From Usnea hakonensis (lineage: Eukaryota; Ascomycota; Lecanoromycetes; Lecanorales; Parmeliaceae), in assembly GCA_013423325.1 (NCBI GenBank), contig BLJB01000158.1:64002-128001 (forward strand): 64,000 nucleotides of DNA, given 5' to 3'. Below the pieces are notes generated by a model. That model made no database searches. It saw only the letters and a program-made list of their open reading frames with translations, and was not told where the DNA came from. Made by a program: the position numbers and the translations under genes. Every line of letters begins with the position of its first letter. Positions within the stretch are counted from its first letter, which is position 1. Below are positions 11,409 through 22,900 of the stretch, piece after piece.

Positions 11409-12554
11409 GAGTGAGGTTCGTCGAGCAGAAGCGGTGGTTGCAGACGCGAATTGACTGCGACGACCGCGTCGAGGAAAAGAAAGGCTGCTGGTTCTGTAGC
11501 GGAATTGTGAAAGAACCTCGTCTGTCGCCGAGATGCTAGTAGTACCTACTATCGATACTTATAAGCCTGATTGTCGCCCGAGTTCTCGTCAAGGGTCAAG
11601 GCATGCGCATCTTCTCAGCACCAAGCATCTGCAAATGCAAACACGGCGAAAAAAGAAAAAGATCCATTAACAGCCCGACATCTCCTTAGAGTCTTTACAA
11701 CCCAGCTTCAAGAATGCACCTCCTTCAATAAAATTATCATTCACCATGACTCTCCCAACTTGTATCAATATTCTCTCTTCCCCAAACAATCACTCGATGC
11801 ACACTTCCTACATCAGCAAAGAAGGCATCAATCATATCACACCAATTCCTATTCTACCATGATATCTGTTGATAGGTCTTTGCCCATCCTATCTATTGGC
11901 GTGGATCCAGGCATGAGATAGAATGGGTTTTTAAGATTTGTTATGGTGTAGCAGGAACAAGAATGGAGAGACAAAAATAATTTCTTTCGCTACTTTCCTT
12001 TCAAAGTGTGTGGAGGATTGTTTTCTCCTCTGTACATTCATCCATTTCTCCTGCAATCTCTGGGACCATTCTGGTTTCCTAGGATTTGCATTTGCGTGTC
12101 AGCTAATATTGAATGATGCTCGGGTTCACCGATCACAGAAGGAAGGGCGAGGACGGCTTGAAGTTGTGGTCGACGACGACGATACTCTGTTTTTCCTTTC
12201 GAGCTGAGTGATTTTTGTAGGTGAATATTGATCTGGGTAAGTGCAGGCATGCATGAAACGTTGGTCATCGTGCAAAGAAATGGGACTCCTGTGATGAGAA
12301 TAATTCAATACTTGAAGCCTCGGCATAGAAAAGAGGATTAAGAATCCGAGACCAACATTCGGAAGTTTTACATCCGCCAAGTCTGAAGACCGAATCGCTT
12401 GTCGCCTCCGACCTTCAGCTGGAAGAGCATTCCCTTTGAAAGCTGTTGACTGGCTCGCGTGATTACTTTTGACACGCGACGAGATGCTGCTAAGCAACAA
12501 ATCCTTAAAACCCTCACCATGCCCGGGGATTTTCTTGCCTGCGCCAGCTTCGAT
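11409..12554. other. Intergenic region between secreted-family genes B and C
   Basis: No supported gene. Open frames at 11571-11921 (+) and 12126-12500 (-) have low-complexity or random composition and no start context, signal peptide or splice structure. Confidence 0.4.
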
Positions 12555-13446
12555 ATGGCTGCTTCTTGCTTTTACTACTCTTGTGTTCTTTTGCTTTTGC
12601 TCTTACCAGGCGCCCTGTCTGCTCCAATGACTGAGACCATACATGCTCAAAATCTCACCCTCCGCCCTCCCACGTTGTCGCTCAATAGCATTTCAACTCT
12701 CAGTATTACGTCGCCTGCTGGCATACCGTATAAAGTGCCTGACACGTACGTAATGATGGAAAGCTTCTTTTCTTGTTGAGCACCAGAATCGAATTTGCGA
12801 GGCACGCTTTGAGAGCTTGGAACTCTTTTTTGGCGTCAAGCCTTACCTAAAAAGGCGATACTAAGCCCGAAACCACTGGCAGCGAAATTACCGTGTATTT
12901 CGACTTGGGCTTTCGCATTGATGAGATAGCAATGGCACATACCATCGACGCAGCCAGGAGGTAAGACAGCATGCCCATTATAACGCATTCAGTGGCCAAA
13001 TTGAATTGATGAAATAGTTACTGTAACTTCGAATTTATGGTAAGCGGTGATGTGCCACTTCCTCGAGCCGAAGACCCTTTCGACGACGACTTAGGCTATG
13101 GCATCGCGATATATGTTGTATCTACGACACCACGGCATCGTATCACTTGGGGAATATTGAAAGGAATCTTGCAAGGACTTCAAGACTTCCTGGTTGACCA
13201 GGGCCGCTTTATGGTACGTAAGCCTAGAGGAATGTTTCTCGGACTGGTCCGGAGATTTTCCAAAAAACCCAACCCCCTGTTCTCGCCTTCTTCGCTGCAT
13301 TCTTGACCCAATCTTCGATCTGAAGGTGTGCTGATACTAAGGAAAAAAACCAGGAGGCTGAATTCACAGTCGCGGAAAAAGATGTAGGTTTTGTGGGCAG
13401 AGGCTCGATAAAAGAGGCGGCGAGAGCTCCTGAGATGCTAATATAG
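12555..13446 (+). CDS. Small secreted protein, member C of the local shared-domain family
   Basis: Four exons 12555-12745, 12883-12960, 13018-13213 and 13354-13446 encode 185 residues (558 nt, phases consistent). The start at 12555 gives MAASCFYYSCVLLLLLLPGA, a strong signal peptide cleaved near LSA|PMT; earlier in-frame ATGs would bury it. After a Thr/Ser/Leu-rich linker with a sequon (NLT) the shared domain runs: strand EITVYFDLGF, helix AMAHTIDAAR, strand YGIAIYVVS, helix motif ITWGILKGILQGLQDF, last strand FTVAEKDVGFVGRGSI. It sits 1.1 kb after gene B in the same orientation, consistent with tandem duplication. Function unknown. Confidence 0.75.
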
Positions 13447-15133
13447 AGAGCTCTTATCGTCGCAATACACGTAATAATCGCAAAGGAGAGGGTCTGCAGG
13501 CTAGGGGAATTGCGCAGGCGAAATGTGGAGAAAATCCAGAAATCTTGGACGCGAATCCTTTACGGGGCTGATGTTGCCGAGATCGCACAGTATGTTCTAG
13601 ACTGTCTTTTTGGGATTGAGGGTCTTGCGATTAGGGTCAGCGTCCAATAAGGTCTTCGGTCTTTGGCATGGTTAATTTCTGTGGAGGCGTTCTGGCTAAT
13701 ACATGGTGTAAGAGGGGGAAATTGAGTCGCCATCTCCTTGACCACCATCACTGGCTTCATAGACTTAGCGATGTATGAATGCTTCTACCGATGCAAGAGG
13801 CCATGAATACAACATATGACTTGTCGTCAGAGAAGACATTTTTGGCTACTCACGGCGCCAAGCCTTCATCACAGGCGTGCTGAGAAATGCCATTGTCTTC
13901 GAAAGAAGTTCAACTAAATACCAAAAACAAGACAGCCTCTAGCAGGGCATTGACGAGTACACATAAAAGCTACTGAAATGGGGAGGGATAACGCCAAGGG
14001 GAGATATAGGCTGCGCAGTGACAATTCGCTCTCCTTTGTGCTGTGGTTACATGGCTTTCCTACGGACTCGAATCACTCTCTTCGAATCGAGCCAGCTGAT
14101 TATGTCAATGATTATTGTGGGCAAGATTGTTTGATCAGGGAAAATTCATCCGGCACAAGTCTCAGTGCTAATATGTTTCTTTGCCTGCACGAGCAGTAAA
14201 ATTACTACCATGATCCCGGCATTCTATGCACTAAATTTACGTTTGGATGAATAGAAGTGCTCGGCGCTGCGGGTACTTTGAGAGATTAGGTCGTACTCTT
14301 TAATACGTCTCGTTCCTCATGGACCGCATCTATGGAGTTGAGGAAAAGCTCTTTCCGAAGGGCATGCACATGTCCAAAATCAACAAGTTCTGTAAGCGGC
14401 CTTCGCAAGGAGTCCACAAGGACAAGACTGTTCAGAGACGAAATTACGGGCTCGATATCTCGTATGGGAAGTGCTGCGGAGGAAAAGCTCAAGTGTAGTA
14501 GGAGTGCAGAAAGAAAATTTCAACAGAGCGAAGCAAACGCAGGGAAATCGTCAGCAGCAAGATAAGTACTCAGTGGGTACAATCAACACCATTTGCAATG
14601 ATTCGAATTCATCTAAGGAACGTTGTCTGATCGACGAGAGGCGATCAACCCGGAAAAAAGGGCTTACAGTCTGCCAAGTTGTCCCGCCAGTAGATTCATT
14701 GTCACACCAGGGTGGTTCGCCGTGTGATCAATTTACGCCACGGATGATTCGCGATTGATACTGCCATTCAATAGCGTATAAGGATTAGTACCCAGCCTTA
14801 ATACTACCTCGAAAGTGCTCTAATCCTTGCTGGACCCACAACGAGGAGTTCGACATCGCACTCTTGGTCGGGTGTTCACCCCGTCGTTGTGCTGTCATGG
14901 TTATGGGCAGGTCGAGTGTATGCCATTGAGTGCAGAACAATGAGTATCTAAGGACGAACAGCGAAGTAGGTACAGAGGGCGCGGATTGTGAATTCGAGAA
15001 TAGTAGATGGTGATTCAATCATTGCCAGATATCTGGCTTTGCCTCTTGAATCAATAATTGGGGTCTAGTAACAAGCTGGCGCTAGCTTTTACGCATTATT
15101 GACTTAGCACGGCTCTGTCCTTGTCCTTTTAAT
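13447..15133. other. 1.7 kb without a supported gene
   Basis: Several short open frames on both strands (for example 13978-14199 and 14286-14492) show no recognisable motif or exon structure. It may hold 3' sequences of gene C and D and decayed DNA; nothing specific could be identified. Confidence 0.4.
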
Positions 15134-16138
15134 CTAGTCAAGCATGATGCTTCCACCACCCACAATCCCACCGCGATATTTGCAGGTGAATGTAACCTCT
15201 CCACACGTCTGTTTTTCATACAGCTTCTTCGGAAGCAGCTCCAATACCGTCCTCACCATCCCATAGTCTAGCCTGTACTGCGTCGTCTCGGGATATCTGC
15301 CGGACATTCTGACAATTACCCTGCCTGACAAGTCGAGGCCGGCAAAATCGGTACACATTTGATCATCAGCTAACACAGCCGAACTTGCCATTCCATTAAG
15401 CGCAGAGTTGAGCAAATTCTGGCACGGTATAGAGTCCCTGAACCTCTCGTACGAAATCACAAAATCTGAGTCGTGGGGGCTTACGATGGTACCCTTGCCG
15501 AGAGAATTCCGACTCGTTAAAGTACTGCTATTTGAGCCACTATCACCAAGCGTAAGGTTGACGACATTTACATCGGCTGCCTGAGGGCCTATTGCCAAAT
15601 TTCCAATATACCTGTCATAGAGTAACATATCGGTATGGGTGTAATAAAAGTCGTTCTTTCCAGCCAGCATGTTCAACGTCTCGAGGATTCCCACGATGAC
15701 GTGCTTGTACTGTAATTGGTATTGGTCGCCTTCCGGTGCAACGCTTCCAAACACGACTTTGACTCCTTTATATCCTTTCGAGACTGCGCTGTGGCCACTT
15801 GGAATAATTCCTTCCCAGCCATCCGCGTGCGATGCAAGTCCGTGTATCGAGCTTAGAGCGTTAATATACGCGTCTTCAGCTTTCATCGGTAAGGTTTGAA
15901 TGTAATTGTATCGAAGCTTGAACCCTGGGAGCACAGTTCCTTTTGAATGGCCCGATCCGCTAGAGCACTGCCGTGAGCGGATTTGTTTATTAGCTGACAT
16001 TTAAGTGCAGACTTACTTGACTGGGGACGCAGAATTTGAAAGGGTTGCATTTGCAACTAACTGTAGCGGTATAAGACGACCAGACGCCCAAAAGACAAAA
16101 TTCGCAGCAAGCACCAGAAGACTGAAAGCACGTGACAT
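15134..16138 (-). CDS. Secreted protein with two copies of the local shared domain (member D)
   Basis: Exons 16138-16017 (signal peptide exon) and 15959-15134 with a 57-bp intron encode 315 residues (948 nt). The start MSRAFSLLVLAANFVFWASG is a signal peptide. The mature chain holds two consecutive copies of the domain found once in genes A-C: copy 1 about residues 52-158 (FKLRYNYI, then EDAYINALSSI, VKVVFGSV, YKHVIVGILETLNML, YIGNLAIG) and copy 2 about residues 197-314 (FVISYERF, NLLNSALNGM, RVIVRMSG, YGMVRTVLELLPKKL, GGIVGGGSI). A Ser/Thr-rich linker with sequons (NLT, NSST) separates them. Orientation is opposite to A-C. Secreted, function unknown; the copies are too diverged to be a recent duplication. 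Confidence 0.8.
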
Positions 16139-16924
16139 TTTGAAGACACGTAGACAAAGATGACGATATTCAAACGGCTGATTTAAATGTGAAAGGACCG
16201 AGTGATAGAGGATCGCATGTCGCTACAATGCAGCCATCTAGGCTCCAGGCGGCAGAGCGCCTCAATTGGTCTTCGGTACAAAGTACCTTGATACGCTGTA
16301 TAATAATAGCAAAGCACCCGCCAGCACGCGAGCGTATCTCATGAAACAATGTCGCATTTCATGATTGTTCGACCCTCACGATGGCAAAAATACTTGAACT
16401 AGCCATACAAGCTTCTGCAGTAAGGCCAATTGTAAGACTTGATTACGAACATGAATCGAATACAACGCAATTCAAAGAAAAATTGTACAGTGCACGAACG
16501 CCGGGCGACTTCTACATAACATCAGCGAAGTTCGAGCATTTTAATAGCTGATCGACAGCGTTGTGGGGGGCGGGAGCTTGCGAATGAAGTGGCGAATGAA
16601 GAAGGCCTGGATTCAGTACACGTATATGAATGACAGGTGACTTGCATCAGACATACAACTGGGAGTAGGGCTAATAGTATCTTTCAAGGAGCATTTATAT
16701 GGACTTGCGTCCGAGGTTGCTTGAGTGAAGAATGCCAAGACTGAACACGTGACTTCGCGTATGCCTAGGTGACTGCTATGCGCTTCACACCACGCTTCAA
16801 ACTCGCCACCTGCCTTCCATTCCCCGTGAAAACAGTACGACTATTTACTGGATCGCGTCAATTGTGCGAAAAGAGCTTAGCTGAAATATGACACACAGTA
16901 GCCGCAGGTCTCCGACCACTCTCC
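16139..16924. other. Divergent promoter region
   Basis: Separates gene D (-) from the DUF2439 gene (+). No gene-like frame or repeat was noticed. Confidence 0.45.
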
Positions 16925-19549
16925 ATGACCTCTACAATCACATGCTCTGGTGCCCGTCAGATGCCAGCTTTCACGGTCCCTTCCACCCAGAATACAGCGC
17001 CAGTACTCGAGTACCGTTGTCTCTATACACATGACCTTAGACGAAAGCAAAAGCGGTGGCAAGATGGACTTCTCCGATTCCATACCTTTAACAAGCGTAT
17101 TATGGTGTACGATGAGTCCAGGAATTACATTGGAGACATGCACTGGCGGGAGGAGGATATACTACACGACGGCGATGAATTTCAGTTGGATCGAGGGGTA
17201 TTGGTTCAAGTGGGAGAGGCTACTGGAAGCATGGAGCAAGACCTCACAGCGCTTTTGGAAAAAAGAAAGAAAGCACCCGAGATCACGACTTGTGAAGAGA
17301 TATCACACCAGCCAGTAGCCATAGCTGTGGCTAGTCCGGCAGCTATAGTGCCATCGCAGATACGACCAAAACCTCTGACTGCGGTGCTGGGCCCACGAAG
17401 GGGACGCACTGGAAGAGCTGCGTTGTCTACAAAATCGCCTCACGAGTTGCGCTTGGAAAATGAGAACAGTACCTGGAACCAAGACCGCCCGCCAAAGCGT
17501 CAGCGAATAGAGTCGCAGCTGGAGAGGGAGACTGGGCCAAATGATTTCCTATTATCTCGAGCATTAGCAAAGACCCGGGTTCTTGATGAAGGGATACATC
17601 CGGCTGTCGTTGGTGCAAAACAACACAACCGATCTGAAGATAGACGTTTCCCAACGACTTCGGAATATTTAAGGGAATCGCCTGTAAGAGACGCCGTCGC
17701 TACCGGCCTTGGAACCAAGACATCCCCAATCCCGAGGAGCAGAAGCGATAACGAGGATGAGGCCTCCGGTCAAGGGGTCGAGCCACTGCCCAAGAAGAGA
17801 TCCAGTGGGCTAGGAAGTTCCGAATTGGCTGCGCAACAACGGAAGCGAAAGCCAAATCAGGACTCTCAAGTATCGCTGAAAGCTTCAAAAGTTGCGAAGC
17901 GCCCTGGCCCTGACCCTGAGACGGGCTACGCCACCAGATCGAGCAATATCACAAAGTCCATAGGGATCGCTTCAGACGGGGATCTTACATTCAATGATCA
18001 GCAAGAAAAACAAACGTCAAAGCTACTGATGGTTTCACGTAAGCCACGTAAGAAACTCATGTATCGAGACCTGATACCTCCGGAGCCGCGAGCGACTGGT
18101 TGCTTTGATGACCCCAAGGTCCTTGATCGAAGTAGTCTCGACCGAGGAAAACGAAAAAGAGATCCAATGGTCGACTGCCATAAGAAAGAGGAGGAGCGGT
18201 TGAAGGCTCGCCTAAACAGACATCGTATAAAGGAGATTCAGCGGGAGAACAAGTGCAAGGAATTTTGTGGTGACAGACCAGAAGGCCTTTCCCTCTCGCA
18301 CTCCCAAGACGACATGAACAAGATACCAGACAGTCACCGTAGAACAAAGGGTAAGGAACCAAAGGATAAAGGCTTCGATTCTAGTATGACCGGTTCTTGT
18401 CGCTTTGATACTGAGCCGATCTACCCGTCAACTCGTCATTCGTCATCTTCAGAAAACGGAGCGGCAGAAAACGGAGCGGATAAAATACCTAGACCTGCCT
18501 CTACTGTTCATATCGGTGCTATAGCTCTAGCGAAGACGGACGAGATTCTATTGACTCGGCCTCAGCCTCGACGTTCCGAACCCGTCCAAGGCAATGAGAT
18601 TCTACCAGTGGTCTCCACCCAAGAGCCATCATCATCGCCAATTCTGGAAACACTATCAGATACCAATTCCGCACCTCCTTCTCCGACAGACCGATTTCAT
18701 TCATCTCCAGGTCTCCAAACGCAAGCTCAGGCACCTGTTTCGAAATACATACCCCAAGAAGCAGACACCCTGTCAAAGCCGAACCCTGACTCTCTACGTG
18801 CATCCACAAAAGTTGTACAAACAAATCCGCAGGGTCCCAATCAGCGGAGCTCTAACATCCAACCTTCTGATTCAAATCTTTCTTCTATTCCACCAAAACT
18901 GGTCAACACTGTTTTGACGCATTCTCCTCCAAATGACCATTCAATGTCAGCTATGGGCTTGCAAACTCACTTGGACGTCCATCCTCCCAGCTCTTCAACC
19001 TCATACATGCCAGATCCCGCCGTCATTTCTCAAATGCCAAACGCGAACCCTGACTCGCTCCTCGCCTTTTCGAAAATCGTAGCGCCGAAACCGCCCGCAG
19101 CAGCCGAATCAATATCCAAACATAAACCAAACAACCAGCCGGCATTCACCAAGGTAACTCCAATGCTATCAATCGCCAAGCGCCCGGATGAGACGGTGGA
19201 GGTCTTGTCTTCCCAGCCCCCTACCGCGCCGCCACCTGCAGAGGAACCAACAATCCCTCCCCACCCTCCGAAACAGAAACCCGACTCCCTCCCGGCCTTT
19301 ACAAAAGTCATCCCATCAAAAGCTCGAGCGCCCCTGAAGAAATCCATATCCGACACCGCGGCCATGCGGCCGCCATCCGCTTTGCCGGTTCCGGCTGGGA
19401 AGGAGAATGCTTTACCGCGGCGGAATGATGATGGGAAGGATGGGTGTGATGGTCTGTGGAGTAAAGAGGCTTGGGACTTGTTTGGTTGTGGGAGGGATGG
19501 GGTCGAGTGCACTTATGAGGAGTTCAAGCGGAAAGAGGGGCTGATGTGA
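16925..19549 (+). CDS. DUF2439 (Mte1/Dbl2/ZGRF1 N-terminal type) protein with repeated short motifs
   Basis: A single exon of 874 residues. Residues about 28-100 (EYRCLYTHDLRRKQKRWQDG, later GDMHWREEDILHDGDEFQLD) are a clear DUF2439 domain, the module of budding yeast Mte1, fission yeast Dbl2 and the N terminus of human ZGRF1. Those proteins work with Mph1/Fml1/FANCM-type helicases on recombination intermediates and telomeres. The rest is long, polar and disordered. Four copies of a short motif of the form x-P-D-S-L-x-A-F-x-K-V-hydrophobic occur near residues 620, 707, 735 and 784. The C terminus carries a compact acidic/aromatic element (DGLWSKEAWDLFGC). Nuclear action is inferred from the family. 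It ends about 350 bp from the convergent NUM1 gene. Confidence 0.85.
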   Translation: MTSTITCSGARQMPAFTVPSTQNTAPVLEYRCLYTHDLRRKQKRWQDGLLRFHTFNKRIMVYDESRNYIGDMHWREEDILHDGDEFQLDRGVLVQVGEATGSMEQDLTALLEKRKKAPEITTCEEISHQPVAIAVASPAAIVPSQIRPKPLTAVLGPRRGRTGRAALSTKSPHELRLENENSTWNQDRPPKRQRIESQLERETGPNDFLLSRALAKTRVLDEGIHPAVVGAKQHNRSEDRRFPTTSEYLRESPVRDAVATGLGTKTSPIPRSRSDNEDEASGQGVEPLPKKRSSGLGSSELAAQQRKRKPNQDSQVSLKASKVAKRPGPDPETGYATRSSNITKSIGIASDGDLTFNDQQEKQTSKLLMVSRKPRKKLMYRDLIPPEPRATGCFDDPKVLDRSSLDRGKRKRDPMVDCHKKEEERLKARLNRHRIKEIQRENKCKEFCGDRPEGLSLSHSQDDMNKIPDSHRRTKGKEPKDKGFDSSMTGSCRFDTEPIYPSTRHSSSSENGAAENGADKIPRPASTVHIGAIALAKTDEILLTRPQPRRSEPVQGNEILPVVSTQEPSSSPILETLSDTNSAPPSPTDRFHSSPGLQTQAQAPVSKYIPQEADTLSKPNPDSLRASTKVVQTNPQGPNQRSSNIQPSDSNLSSIPPKLVNTVLTHSPPNDHSMSAMGLQTHLDVHPPSSSTSYMPDPAVISQMPNANPDSLLAFSKIVAPKPPAAAESISKHKPNNQPAFTKVTPMLSIAKRPDETVEVLSSQPPTAPPPAEEPTIPPHPPKQKPDSLPAFTKVIPSKARAPLKKSISDTAAMRPPSALPVPAGKENALPRRNDDGKDGCDGLWSKEAWDLFGCGRDGVECTYEEFKRKEGLM

Positions 19550-19902
19550 GAGGGAAGGATGGAATGCTTCATAGGATGGTGTTGGAATCATTGTGTACTT
19601 GTCTTCTCAGAGCTGAGAAAAGAAACTTGGGCCCTGGTGATTTCTTAAAGAGCAACTTTCTACCATATACGACAACAAGATTATTATTAGACAAAAGTAT
19701 ATATGTCATGACACAACCCCCACGCTTCCCTTTTCTTCAAGCACCACCTATATGTCGTAGCAAGCACATGCCAAAGAAAAAGAAAGAAAGAAAAGTAGAG
19801 CCGCCGATCCAGTTGTGCTCGAGTGCGAGCAATGCGTGTACGCTAAATGTTCCGCATCAATCGTCCGCCCTGCATGAAAAAGCGTATCTATCCCCAACTA
19901 AA
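19550..19902. other. Short convergent intergenic region
   Basis: Between the 3' ends of the DUF2439 gene (+) and the NUM1 gene (-). A frame overlapping the end of the DUF2439 gene is not protein-like. Confidence 0.45.
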
Positions 19903-22900
19903 CTATGTATACGCCAAATTTGTAAGAGAATTCTGCGGCGAACGATGACTGCGTGTACTCTGTACCGTTTGTACGCTCTGCGTTGAGGCCGTGCGGTCAA
20001 GGTGCCGCCCGTTCTTCGCTAAGCTGCCCACGTCATGTTGACCTGCACGAGAGAGAAAGCTAACGTCAGTACTGCTTGATATAGCAGGATCCATCAGAGA
20101 AGCGGTGGAAAGAAGGAAAACAAGGCATCTGACGTACCGTCACAGCAAGCCCGTACATTCACCAATCGCCCGCCTTGCTCCTGGGTCTCAATCACTTTCC
20201 TCAAATCCTCTGCACTATCGCCCATTCGCCTAGCGAGGACATCTCTTCCCCCTTCCAACACGGGCTGTTCAGACGGTCCGTCCTCACGTAGGCTTGAGCG
20301 GCTGCGTATGGAGCTGCGGACCGAGGCCGCTGGTTTCTGCCAGTAGCTACTGATGCGGCTCGAAACACTTCCTTGGTTGTCTTGAGTTTTGTAGACAGTG
20401 GGAGCATTGTTGGTTTTGTTGACGTTGTTCGGGATGGAAGAATCCCGTCGAGATCTTGTTCCCCTATTTCGTGAAAGACTGCGACTGATGCGGCTGCGTA
20501 CACTCTCTTTGTTAGGCAGAGGCTCTGTCTGTTGCCCTTGACTTTGAGTGTTGCCACCTGAGGCAGCACCTGTTGGAATGCGCGTGGAGAGTCGGCTGCT
20601 ATCTTGCCTGTTCTGACTGGCGGAGCTACGGAAGCTCGCGAGTGAGACGCGTGATCGAGAAGAGCGTTTGTTGTATGATCCTGGATTGAATTCGGCTACG
20701 TCGGAGTCCGAAAGATCACCTGGGTTGTGAACGGCATTGGCGCCATCGGTACCGGTTCGGAGCAAGAGGTAGGAGAGCGCGTTGAACCACGTCTCATGCC
20801 TTTGCGATGTTTGTGCCGTGAACTTGACAGAACGTCCGGGTGTAATTATGATGAGAGATTTACGATGGAGGCCGGGTGGCATTGGGTTGTCGTCTGTGAC
20901 TACTCGTACCGCTTCAATAGCTACGCTCTTAGATTTGAGCTCTGCGCGATTGGCGGAAGCTGGATCACGGTCGCTCCAGTAGAGTGTTCGAGTGTACGGA
21001 TGAACCCAAAAGAAGCGGCGGTGGCGAGTGGTGGACATTTCACCGCGGCCTGCTTTGCGGGTGTACTTCCACATCATTTCGCCGATCATTGTCTGGGTAA
21101 TTGCCTGGATCATGCGAGGATCAGTGCCAGGTTGGAGGCCTTGAGGCATTGGCATGCCAGAATCTGTGCGGATATTAAAGCGCTCGTCAAGTTCAGAAGC
21201 AAAAGAAGAGAACGAAGAGCGACGAGATACTTGGTTTCGGGTGGTAGAATATCGACCTGCTCGAGGGGTCGTTCCACCTCGCGAGGAGGGACTTGGCATT
21301 CCTTGCTGAGATGGAGTCTGAGGTCGACTACTGCGAGACCTGGCAGCTCGAGAGGGGTATGCAGAAGCTGGGGCAATGGGTGGACCCATAGATGTCGTTG
21401 GGTTCGTTGGAGTCACAGATGGCTCGGGCGGTGCCTTTTGCGCGGCGGCAGCAATAGTTTCTTGATGATCTGGAGGCAACGGAGGATGCGGGGTTGCGCG
21501 AGCGCGCATATTTGTCGCACTGACTGGTCGCTTGAATGTCTTCCCAAGAGAGTCTTTGTAATATTGTTCTGGTGCTTTTCCTTTGCCAGCTTCACCAAGG
21601 GCTGGAGAAGCAGCTCCTATATCCGCAAGAGGCCTCAACGAGGGTATGCTAGGTTTCTTCGCAACACTTTCGAGCAAATCGGAAAACGACAGTGTTTGGA
21701 CTGCGCGATCTACCACTGGCGACAATTTGGCATTGCTCTGCTGCATGTTTCGAGTGATAGAGCTGGCTGGTACTTCTTGTAGAGGACGCTTCGAGTCACT
21801 AGTCCCAGGTCTACTGTTTGCAGCAGCTTCTTGACGAGTCTCGTCTTCAGCAATTTGAGATCCGGTGGATGCTTTGCGCTTGTTCCAACCAAATACGGAG
21901 CCAAAAATGCTTCCAGTACCAGCCGTCTTTGGCGGATTTTCAGTCTGTTCAGAGGTCGTAGCTGCAAGTGGTAGACCAACAGACGAAGTGGCACCGCCTG
22001 ACTCGTTTGCTGCTGATCTCCGGATAGGCTGCACAGGAGCTGACTCCAGGCTATGAATTGGCGATAGTGTCAATGGAGCCCGTATCTTGGTAGCCGTACC
22101 CGGAGGTGTCACCACTTGGTCGTCGTCCATTGACTCAGAGTATTCTGTAGGCTGAGTCGAATTGCTTGAGAAATTCCTAGCTCGCTGATCATCTGACGAT
22201 AGATCTCCAGAAACACCTCGCACCTGCGTCGTTGTTGCAGACCTTGTTGACAGAGGGGTTGTTTCTGCACTTTGATTGAATCCCGGAATCATGCCAAACA
22301 TCTGGAGCGGCTGGTCCCAAGCTGGACGTCTTGAGGATGAAGATGAGCGCGAATTAGAGCCAAGATTTGATGCACTGGCAGGCTGCGACTCCACACCCTT
22401 ATTCTGTGGCGTTTGGGGAGCACTACCGAATATCCTACTAGTGATGGCCGTTGCGGAGCCTACCGGGAGAGCACCCAAAATTTTTGGGCTTGGACTTGCC
22501 TGACTTGGACTCACTTGCTGTGAATTTGCCTGACCTGGTGTTGATTGAACTGGACCTGAGTGCCCTGGACTTAGTTGGCCTAACATCGTGTGACCTCCAT
22601 CTGCTTGACTTGTGGAGCTCTGCAGAGGCTCCATCGGCTCCGTCATCATACTAGAGTCCACCATGGGCATTCTAGGAATGGGCGGTGCCCCTCCCGCATG
22701 GACGACAGTGCTAGACCTTGGACCCGAGAATGACGGACTAGTACCTTGTCTCATGCTTGATGATGACGTCTTCCCACTAAGATTTCTACGAAGAGACTGT
22801 GTAGACTTGGGTGAGGTTGTGGCTCCCTTACTTGGCGTGCCATCTTCGTTGCCGCTCAGGTTTTCCAATTCATTGAACAAGCTTTGGTTTACTTCACTAC

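Noticed and set aside
13978..15018. Short frames on both strands as further members of the secreted family
   Set aside because: None contains the T-W/Y-G helix motif or a signal peptide, and no splice arrangement produced one.
20727..21782. 351-codon plus-strand open frame
   Set aside because: Antisense to the NUM1 PH-domain region; Arg/Ser/Trp-rich composition is that of a shadow of a Ser/Arg-rich protein.
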